From Limnomonas spitsbergensis (lineage: Eukaryota > Chlorophyta > Chlorophyceae > Chlamydomonadales): a stretch of DNA of 64,000 bases. Position numbers and translations under genes: made by a program. This document shows, one piece after another, positions 56,301 through 64,000 of this stretch (position 1 is the first letter of the stretch; each line of letters begins with the position of its first letter). The stretch covers positions 1,674,001 to 1,738,000 of the forward strand of contig JAYJMM010000099.1 of NCBI GenBank assembly GCA_037349105.1, given 5' to 3'. The notes beneath the pieces were generated by a model. It worked only from the letters and a program-made list of their open reading frames with translations. It was not told the DNA's origin and did not search any database.

Positions 56301-59300
56301 CCGTTATCTTAGCCTGCGTTTATAACCCACTTTAAGCCCCCAGAATCCCACAGCATGTGCATGTTGGGCGACGAACACACGCTGGTGTTGAATCGGCGCA
56401 GGTTCCCGCCCTGGTCGCCCTGCGGCCAGCTGGCATCCACGGCGCCACCCGCGCAGTGCATGGGCTGGTGGATGTCCCCCATGAGGTGCAGGATAATGCG
56501 GACTGACATGGCGGCAGCCCTGCGGTAGGCAACATGATGGCAGCAGCCTCAGGGAAGGACAGTCCATGCGGATTGATGTCACAGCAGTCCTATGGCAGGA
56601 AGGCAAGCATGCAAGCCAAGGTGTCAAAGCATACAAACTGGTATGCCAGCAGCCCTACGGCAGACAGGCAAGCAAACCAACGTGTCAAAGCATACAAACT
56701 GGTATGACAGCAGCCCTACGACAGACAGGTAAGCAAACCAACATGTCAAAGCATACAAACTAGTATGACAGCAGCCCTACGGCAGACAGGTAAGCAAACC
56801 AACATGTCAAAGCATACAAACTTGTTTGACAGCAGCCCTACGGCAGACAGGCAAGCAAACCAACGTGTCAAAGCATACAAACTTGTTTGACAGCAGCCCT
56901 ACGGCAGACAGGCAAGCAAACCAACGTGTCAAAGCATACAAACTGGTATGACAGCAGCCCTACGGCAGACAGGCAAGCAAACCAACGTGTCAAAGCATAC
57001 AAACTGGTATGACAGCAGCCCTACGGCAGACAGGCAAGCACACCAACGTGTCAAAGCATACAAACTTGTATGACAGCAGCCCTACAGCAGACAGGCAAGC
57101 AAACCAACGTGTCAAAGCATACAAACTTGTTTGACAGCAGCCCTACGGCAGTCAGGCAAGCACACCAACGTGTCAAAGCATACAAACTTGTTTGATAGCA
57201 GCCCTACGGCAGACAGGCAAGCAAACTCTGCTGCAGTGATAAACACTGACGTGGCAGCAGCCCCATGGCAGGCATGCAAGCAAGCTAACGTATACAATGG
57301 TAAAAACTGATATGACATCAGCCCTATGGCAAGCATATAACCAAGCTCTGCCTCGAGAGGATGCAACTGGTAAAGCAGCAGCCCTACGGTGGGCAGGCAT
57401 GCAAGCTCTAGTGCAGATGGATGCATATTTACTTTGCAGCAGTCATGTGTCAGGCAGACAAACAATGTTAAGTGTAAGAGGATGTGGACCGACAAAGGAG
57501 CAACCGAACAGCAGGCAGGAGGATACATGAGGATACATACGAATGCATGAGAACGCAGACTGACATGGCAGCAGCCCTGTTGCAAAAATAAGATGGCAGC
57601 AGCCTCTTATGGCGTTTAGAGTTAGGAGTTTAGGTGTGGTTTCGCTCTGCCTCAAAGGAGAGGTCGCTGGGACAGCCCCTGCGGGCTGATGTGGCAGCAG
57701 CCCTGCGGCTGGCAGGCAAGCTCAGCTGATGAATGATATCGCAACAAAAATTGCTGGCAGGCATGGCTGGCAGGCAGCCCTATGGCAGTGACAGATGATA
57801 TCTCTGCCTTATGTGATGGACGGCATTACTGTGCATGCTCTGGTGAATGTTGATATCCCCGTGGATAAGAGCAGAGACCCAGCAGCAAGAAGGTAAATAA
57901 TCGAAGGGTTCTGATAACTTGATCCTAGGCAAAAAGTGCAGAAATTACACACTTCATTGACTACGAGAGCTGAGCCGTTGTTGCCCACATGCCCTTGCTA
58001 AGAGCATGCTTGGAGATATGACAGGGAACCTGCCCAGTGACGCCAGCCCGATGTGCTCCCTAATTAATTCATTCACTATCAGTGCTCCAGAGTCCCCCAA
58101 CGCCTTTGTGGAATTAGACAATGCACTCCACATAATTCCTTTCCCGCAGTGCTTAGGCTGAGCGGGGGGCATGTCCCCATTTTACAGCTCAAAGCACATT
58201 TCTTTTGTATCTTGGCATTGCCTGTGAAAGCGATAAAAAAACGTGCAGAGTTTACAGGCTCTCTGGCCTGTAAACACTGAAATCTGGCAAGATCAGGAAA
58301 TAGATGTGAAGAGATATCTAGAAAGATAAAAGTAAGGAGACCTGGACAAATATCTGACTCACGGGATGGATCTTGTGCTTGAGATGGTGGCGATGGCCTC
58401 CGCCAGAGCATTGAGGATGAGGCCAGCATCCATCCGGTCGGTTCCGGGGCAAGGGTTGGCGACCTCGGGGTACCCATTCACCGCAATGCACCTGAGAGGG
58501 CAAAGCGTGGGCTTAGGGTTAGGGCTTTGCACCTTGCAGGCAGAAGCTGACACAACTTGAGCTTAGGGTTTGGGCTTTGCACCTTACAGGCAGAAGCAAG
58601 CCACAGATTTTATCCATTCACCATAATGCACCTACAAGGAAATCAACAGGGTGGTGGGATTTTGAAATGATCTGATACCCGAATTTCAGGAGGCGGCTGG
58701 AGGACGTCTATGAGTTCCGGTGCACTGTGGGGAATCACGTGCATGAGCTGGCAGCCTCTGGGCTCCCATTCACCACACTGCATGAGCCAGGGAACATTTA
58801 TTGGGGCTCAGGGTCCAGCAGTTTCACCATCACGTACCAAGCAGGAAAGAGTTTGGGCTCAGGGTGTCAATGTACCGCAATGTGGCCGCCAAATATCATT
58901 AGCGTGGAGGTACCTGTTTACCGTAACGAATACACCAGCCTCAAAAGATGAACCGTAACTAGGTCTGATCAGGGGGGCAATCTAGTCTGCATAATCTGAT
59001 TCGGAACTCAAGTGCATGAGGTGGGGTTGATAACTGATGAGGATGAGAATGCAGGGCTGAGGGCTGGTTGATTGGGGTCCAGCCCGGCTCGGCTGTTTAA
59101 TTGAGAGTGCTCAACTCACAACACAGCTGCGTCACATCCTACGGTGGGAGGGGAGGCATATGCAGCTAGCCCTAATAACCTGAGAAGGACAATCCTAATT
59201 CCTAATAACCTTTAGAAAGAAGTTCCCTAAATCTGGATCCTTTGGTGATTTTGGTCTAGCTGTTAAGAACGCTAGACACCCTGCTGCTCGGTTGAGCCTA

Positions 59301-59885
59301 GTAATTCCCTACCAGCCCCATGCGGCCGAGCTTTAAGCAGGGCCCAGCGGGTATGCAGGGTTCTAAACCCTGCTGCTCGGCCGCGGGCCGGTTGTGGTTT
59401 TGTTCCCAACGGGCTCGGTGCTGGCTGACTGTCAGCGGCCTCCAAAAGCGGATGTCATGCCGGCTGCATTAAACACTGTGTGTTAAACTGACCTGCCACC
59501 GTAGTGCCAGTTGTTGAAGAGGGTGAAAGCAGGCAGCGTGGGTAGCGGGCAGTTGGGGGATGCGCGTGAGCACTTGATTTGGTCCATCCACACGGCACTG
59601 TCCGCAAAATCGTGGAAGGATGTCTCGGAGCCTGAGATGCCATCCGAGGCTTGTAGCAGCTGTTGTGCAGGTAAGTCAGAAATGTCCAGGGTGCTTAATC
59701 TACTCTTCAGCTACACTTTCGCTGCGATTTGGCCTTACTGTCAGGATCGGTGCGAGGTCGCCAGATGCCTCCAGGTACTGCTTGGCCACCTCTGCTACGA
59801 GCATGTGACCTCCATCCCAGAAGGCATGATAGGAAGGTAGGGCTGATAGGGACAGGATCAAGATCAGAGAGATCTGCAGCATCAT
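53325..59885 (-). CDS. S1/P1-family zinc-dependent nuclease, secreted
   Basis: Six exons: 59885-59739, 59659-59493, 58491-58363, 56519-56331, 54528-54277, 53568-53325; all phases agree; about 375 aa. A signal peptide (LQISLILILSLSALPSYHA) precedes FWDGGHMLVAEVAKQYL. Zinc-ligand motifs follow in family order: DFADSAVWMDQIK, FNNWHYGG, HLMGDIHQPMHC, GDQGGNL and NMHMLWDSG. The C-terminus has NIGRAGYRLYHVLKQ, as in the family. These enzymes cut single-stranded DNA and RNA in secretory, vacuolar or extracellular compartments. The Trp that normally starts the mature enzyme appears as Phe if cleavage follows YHA. The exon 4 donor (GTGGGT) was chosen because it restores phase. The last exon could contain one more small intron. 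Introns are swollen by arrays derived from exon edges. It is divergent from the DoxX gene. Confidence 0.85.
54529..55240 (-). repeat. Tandem array of about 120 bp units built from the exon 5 acceptor of the S1/P1 gene
   Basis: Six intronic copies of the exon 5 edge (plus-strand CTCCAGTTAGCTGTGTACCT) near 54605, 54727, 54848, 54968, 55085 and 55207, spaced 117-122 bp. Each keeps an acceptor-like CCCGCAG-GTA and a decayed version of the first codons (NWSPEGYPLL). Confidence 0.85.
56560..57260 (-). repeat. 61-bp tandem array built from the exon 4 acceptor of the S1/P1 gene
   Basis: About ten units with CAGCAGCCCTACGGCAGACA at 56647, 56708, 56769, 56830, 56891, 56952, 57013, 57074, 57135 and 57196, exactly 61 bp apart. 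The minus-strand reading (CTGCCGTAGGGCTGCTGTCA) parallels the true exon 4 acceptor (CTACCGCAGGGCTGCCGCCA). Looser copies continue to about 57740. Confidence 0.9.
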
Positions 59886-60185
59886 GGGGCTGCAGGTGGA
59901 TCTGTTTCCTAGGTTGTTGAAGAATATGAGACTCAACTGTCTGCAAGGTGGGTTAACCGGATCACTCAGCGGACGTTTAATTCGCTTCCTAATGAATGAA
60001 AGGTGGAAATGCCGGAGCGTGGCCTGCGGACTTCGGGATCGCAGAGACCAATATGGGTGTCACCCTGACCTTGGTTCAGTATGGAAGGTGTGAGCCAGAG
60101 GCGAATCACTGGTATGAACCCACCCATCGACCGGACCACAAAAACGCTGCGTCGAGGATCACAGACATTGGTCGTGAGCAACGCA
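59886..60185. promoter_or_regulatory. Divergent promoter region, S1/P1 nuclease / DoxX
   Basis: 300 bp between the two chosen start codons. In-frame upstream Met codons exist on both sides (59936 and 60081), so the 5' UTR limits are uncertain. No named motif was recognised. Confidence 0.4.
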
Positions 60186-62978
60186 ATGACATCCTGTTTG
60201 ATGAAACACGGGAACTCCATGCGTCTCGGGCGAAAATCACCGGGCCTCGCCTCGCCCTCCCGGGGCAGATCCGCGATCGCGCGTGTAACGATTCTGCCCG
60301 GCCAGAGCCCCGACACTCAGCGTTTCGTTTCAGGCGCACTAGACGTCGAGGTTCCGCGAGCAGCTATTCAGCAGTTGCCTGAGCCTGCACAAGCTGCAGC
60401 CGTACTGGGCATCCTAAGCGGAATCGGGCTGGGCTCGACCGCGATGTGTACGTTTACCGACCTTTCGTGGTCGCACGAGGCGTCATCGCCTTACATCTTC
60501 GGCATCATCTTCGCCGCGGCCGGGGTCGCGCATTTCACTGCGCACGATGACTTCTGCACGATGATGCCTAACAAGGTGAGCCAGGCGCTGTCAAGAGGGC
60601 GCTGAAATCTGCATGGCGCGGGCATGGAGTCAGGCGTCTCCTGTGTCAGCGGTACTTCATGGAATCAGTCACACTTCATGGGATAGAGATGCCTCATGTT
60701 GCACATGCTGCATTGGTGCGCATATTTCACGATATCCTCCGCACAAGGTTATGTCGATATCCTGCAAGGTGAGCCACACGCTGAGGGCTGCATGGCTATA
60801 GCAAGGAGTCAGGCACATGCATCAACATACTGCGCATGGTGTGCATGAAGTGAATTGATGGCCTGGCATTCTTTTGGCACAGCATAGACCTAGCCCAGTT
60901 AAATGAAGCGCTTTAACTGGTCTAGAGGCACCTTTTCCGAGAAGTCCAGTAGACTGCTGAACTTCAAACACTCCCACAGAAATTCCACACTTCAGGAGAT
61001 TGGATTTGCTCACATTACGATTGCTCGAAGGAGCATAGCGTGCATGAATATATCAACATAGCATGCTTGGCTCGTATGGAGCACTGTCAATCTCCCTCAG
61101 AGCCTCCCCAGGGATACCAGCTGTCCATCCCTGCGGGGGGCGCCCCTCTTGGGTGTTACGATGCTGCGCTGTGCCCCCATTATTGTACAAGATAGTGAAA
61201 GTTTGGCTGTGTTCCACTTACGTCAGATCATTGGCTGGGCGAGATAAGGGCGGCCAATATTCTGACTAGCTGGATACCATCATGAAGGCCAGAGAGAGTG
61301 GCAAACTCTCTTCCCTTTGTCAGATTAGCTGGATGGCAATGCACTTGGATGACTGAAGGGAGCTGTGCGCCACTCCCATCTCATCATCTCTTTGTAGCGT
61401 GTGGCAATCCCCTGTCCAGGGGCGCGGTATATCTGGGACTGCACATGCAAGGTCGGGAAATGTATGTCTTTTGACTGCCTGCCTGCCTGCCTGCCTGGGT
61501 AAGCTGCCTGCCTGCCTGGGTGAACTGCCTGCCTGCCTGCCTGCCTGTGTTAACTGCCCGCCTGCCTGGGTTAACTGCCTGCCTGCCTGTGTTAAGTGCC
61601 TGCCTGCCTCGGTGAACTGCCCGCCTGCCTGGGTTAACTGCCTGCCTGTCTGGGTTAACTGCCTGCCTGCCTGTGTTAAGTGCCTGCCTGCCTCGGTGAA
61701 CTGCCCGCCTGCCTGGGTTAACTGCCTGCCTGCCTGCCTGGGTTAACTGCCTGCCTGCCTGTGTTAACTGCCTGTCTGTCTGGGTTAACTGCCTGCCTGT
61801 CTGGGTTAACTGCCTGCCTGCCTGGGTTCACTGCCTGCCTGCCTGGGTTAACTGCCTGCCTGTCTGGGTTAACTGCCTGTCTGCCTGGGTTAACTGCCTG
61901 CCTGCCTGGGTTAACTGCCTGCCTGTCTGGGTTAATTGCCTGTCTGCCTGGGTTAACTGCCTGCCTGCCTGGGTAAGCTGCCTGTCTGCCTGGGTTAACT
62001 GCCTGTCTGTCTGGGTTAACTGCCTGTCTGTTTGGGTTAACTGCCTGTCTGCCTGGGTGAACTGCCTGCCTGCCTCGGTTAACTGCCTGCCTGTCTGGGT
62101 TAGCTGCCTGTCTGCCTAGGTGAACTGCCTGCCTGCCTGGGTTAACTGCCTGCCTGTCTAGGTGAACTGCCTGCCTGTCTGGGTTAACTGCCTGCCTGCC
62201 TGCTGTCTGTCTGGGTTAACTGCCTGCCTGTCTGGGTTAACGTCCTGCCTGCCTGGGTTAACTGCCTGCCTGTCTGGGTTAACTGCCTGCCTGCCTGCCT
62301 GCCTGCCTGGGTTAACTGCCTGCCTGCCTGGGTTAACTGCCTGCCTGTCTGGGTTAACTGCCTGCCTGCCTGAGTGAACTGTCTGCCTGCCTGGGTAAAC
62401 AGGCCTTGAGACAGCCTTGACGGTGTGTTGTGCCTGCCCGGGTTCACTAGACTACTAGAGCCCTACTTCAGACAACCTGCTGTGCCTGTTGTGCATGTCC
62501 GGGTTCACTCGATTCCTAGAGCCCGAAGTGAGACAATCTCGACGGCCTGTTGTGCCTGCCTGGGGTTACTAGAGCCCGGCTTCAGACAGCCTGTTGCGCC
62601 TGTTTGCCTGCCTGGGGTAGCAAGAGCATGCTTCCGGCTGCTTTTCACGTCTCCAGGCCGACTGGTCAACAACAAACATAAGAACAATTGCTTGCCCGGA
62701 ACTTCTCACCCTCTTTGATGTTTTTTGAATGCTTGAGCATTTAGGGAGCTTGGGGCCTGTGGTACCTCCCCGGCTCGGACTCCTTCCACGTCAACTGGTC
62801 GGGCGTTGCTGAGATTGCGGGCGGCATCGGCCTGCTGGCCAGCACTCTGGACCCCGTCGCGGAGGCACTGCCTTGGCTACGGAGTGCGGCTGCCCTTGGG
62901 CTATTCGCGCTGAGCGTTGCGGTCACACCGGCAAACATCTTTATGGTCACACACAATGCGCCCGGCCCAGGTCCCAAG
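60186..62978 (+). CDS. DoxX-family membrane protein, probably plastid-targeted (3' end outside window)
   Basis: Exon 1 60186-60575 and exon 2 62745-62978, joined at phase 0; 208 codons seen, with a donor at 62979. The N-terminus is Ser/Arg-rich (MKHGNSMRLGRKSPGLASP), consistent with a transit peptide; an in-frame Met at 60081 is an alternative start. Hydrophobic segments: AVLGILSGIGLGSTAMC, YIFGIIFAAAGVAHF, WSGVAEIAGGIGLLAST, AALGLFALSVAVTPANIFMV. The GVAEI.GGIGLL and A.PANI.M signatures are characteristic of DoxX-like proteins, small four-helix membrane proteins of poorly defined function. The last exon was not found before the window ends. The long intron 1 holds a CTGC-rich minisatellite; intron 2 begins with a 13-14-bp minisatellite. 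Confidence 0.75.
61470..62400. repeat. 20-bp CTGC-rich minisatellite in the DoxX intron
   Basis: About 45 copies of CTGGGTTAACTGCCTGCCTG with CTGT/CTGC variants and occasional extra CTGC quartets. GTTAAC is nearly invariant. It stays open in several frames (LTACLPG repeats), which is not evidence of coding. Confidence 0.95.
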
Positions 62979-62995
62979 GTGAGCCTGCCCTGTTA

Positions 62996-63246
62996 CCTGA
63001 GAATATTGGAAAATTTGAACCCGAAGGTTTTAACCCGAAGGTTTTAACCCGAAGGTTTTAACCCGAAGGTTTGAACCCGAAGATTTGAACCCGAAGGTTT
63101 GAACCCGAAGGTTTGAACCCGAAGATTTGAACCCGAAGATTTGAACCCGAAGGTTTGAACCGAAGGTTTGAACCCGAAGGTTTGAACCCGAAGGTTTGAA
63201 CCCGAAGATTTGAACATGAAGGTTTGAACCCGAAGATTTGAACTAG
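62996..63246. repeat. GAACCCGAAGGTTT minisatellite
   Basis: About 18 copies of a 13-14-bp unit (GAACCCGAAGGTTT / GAACCCGAAGATTT), starting 17 bp after the exon 2 donor of the DoxX gene. Confidence 0.95.
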
Positions 63247-63276
63247 GGTTGAACCAGAAACCCTCCACACTTAGCA

Positions 63277-63325
63277 TGTGCATGGTCACACACAACGCGC
63301 CCGGCCCAGTGCCCATAGTGAGCCT
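63277..63325 (+). repeat. Intronic copy of the DoxX exon 2 donor edge
   Basis: Repeats the end of exon 2 and its donor flank (ATGGTCACACACAACGCGCC, then GTGAGCCTC-like sequence). In the copy, AAG-GTGAGC has become ATAGTGAGCC, so it is probably not spliced. Confidence 0.8.
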
Positions 63326-63344
63326 CACTGCTTCGTTTAGAGGG

Positions 63345-63525
63345 TGCAGCAGCTACAATTCAGCTACGTCATAGCCTTTGGCCTTGGGTGGGCTCGGTGC
63401 AGCAGCCATGCTGCTTGGGCCACCGGCTGAAGGTTCAGGTTAAGGATTGGTCCCCCTTGGCACTCAGTGCTGGCTGTCCAGCTGCCTGCCGAAGTTGGTC
63501 TGGTGCACACTAAATTAGATACTGG
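63345..63525 (+). repeat. Common interspersed element, direct copy, well preserved
   Basis: CTACAATTCAGCTACGTCAT, CTCGGTGCAGCAGCCATGCT, then GTTGGTCTGGTGCACACTAA. It lies after the DoxX exon 2 donor copy. Confidence 0.8.
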
Positions 63526-64000
63526 TGGGTCTGCTCCCAGGTGGAACATCCCACGGGGCACGTCCTGGGTCTTGCGCATGGATGTGTGTTTATGATACAC
63601 AAGCATCTACTTGTGCATTGCTTCCTCATACTCATGTAGCTGGCAAGCCTTTTGAATTTGAATTTTGAATTTTGATGCCCTCTGTCTGAACGTGCCTGAA
63701 CTTATGTTTGAGGCTCCGGCACAGCGGCGCCCCTCCTTGTGCTTTATAACCCAACTTTTGCCCCTGGCCAGCCTCTTGATGCGCCTGCCCCTAAGAGTAA
63801 CCATGTCTGAACCTGTGAATACATTGTCCCTGCGTCCACTACTGTTCGTGTCGACCTAGATACTGCTGCTGCCGCTGCTGCTGCTGCTGCTGCTGATACT
63901 GTCGCTGATAATGATACTGTTGTTGTTGCAGCTACTGCTGATGGTGTTAATAACATTCTAGCCCCCTGTTTACCTCTGATCATTGCCCTGACATACCAAT
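63521..64000. other. Right edge of the window
   Basis: Contains a CTG/TGT microsatellite (about 63858-63930) and no exon I can defend. The remaining DoxX exon or exons may start beyond the edge. Confidence 0.4.

Noticed and set aside
57112..57585. 157-codon minus-strand ORF rich in Cys and Leu
   Set aside because: Lies in the 61-bp intronic array; its frame is set by the repeats and it has no family resemblance.
58710..58958. Plus-strand ORF with protein-like text (HELAASGLPFTTLHEPG)
   Set aside because: It lies in an S1/P1 intron, overlaps a degenerate copy of the exon 3 edge, and has no splice or start support.
61399..62447. Long ORFs on both strands reading repeats such as LTACLPG and LTQTGRQ
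   Set aside because: They are the translation of a 20-bp minisatellite inside an intron of the DoxX gene; openness follows from unit length and composition.

Overview
The window reads as nuclear DNA of a green alga (Chlorophyta, most likely Trebouxiophyceae). The genes are split into short exons with GT-AG introns (donors mostly GTGAGT/GTAAG, acceptors mostly CAG). Two products carry plastid-targeting N-termini, one with a twin-arginine lumen signal. Genes sit far apart and the DNA between them is crowded with minisatellites and dispersed repeats. I built the gene models by hand from exon phase continuity and family resemblance. No tRNA, rRNA or CRISPR array was seen.

Left part (1-17.4 kb): a nine-exon CFAP70 (axonemal) gene runs on the minus strand off the left edge. 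It is divergent from a plus-strand gene for a thylakoid-lumen FKBP13-like prolyl isomerase. Then come a plus-strand MRNIP homologue (DNA-damage response) and an unrecognised three-exon gene whose large intron is filled by a GCATGC-rich minisatellite. A 66-bp satellite follows.

Centre (17.4-46.3 kb): three related loci encode a TIR domain, two of them followed by a long armadillo-repeat (ARM) domain. Copy A (minus strand) has lost the ARM part and carries an 11-bp frameshifting insertion. Copy B (plus) has an in-frame stop in its third TIR exon and large intronic insertions. Copy C (plus) looks intact, about 580 aa. B and C lie in a tandem segmental duplication that also carries TBC-domain (Rab-GAP-like) exon fragments, minisatellites and other repeats. 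A lies in an inverted piece of the same unit. This looks like birth-and-death evolution of an innate-sensor-like family, and it is the most interesting system in the window.

Right part (46-64 kb): a five-exon plus-strand gene encodes a small four-helix plastid-type membrane protein of unknown function. A six-exon S1/P1 nuclease gene lies on the minus strand, divergent from a DoxX-family membrane protein gene that runs off the right edge. The nuclease introns hold long tandem arrays that look like repeated copies of the downstream exon's 3' splice site and first codons. Similar copies of splice-site edges occur next to exons of the DoxX gene, the TBC fragments and CFAP70.

Throughout: a short interspersed element of about 150-180 bp occurs at least 14 times in introns and intergenic DNA, alongside LINE 3' remnants and one hAT-like non-autonomous transposon with an 8-bp target duplication.
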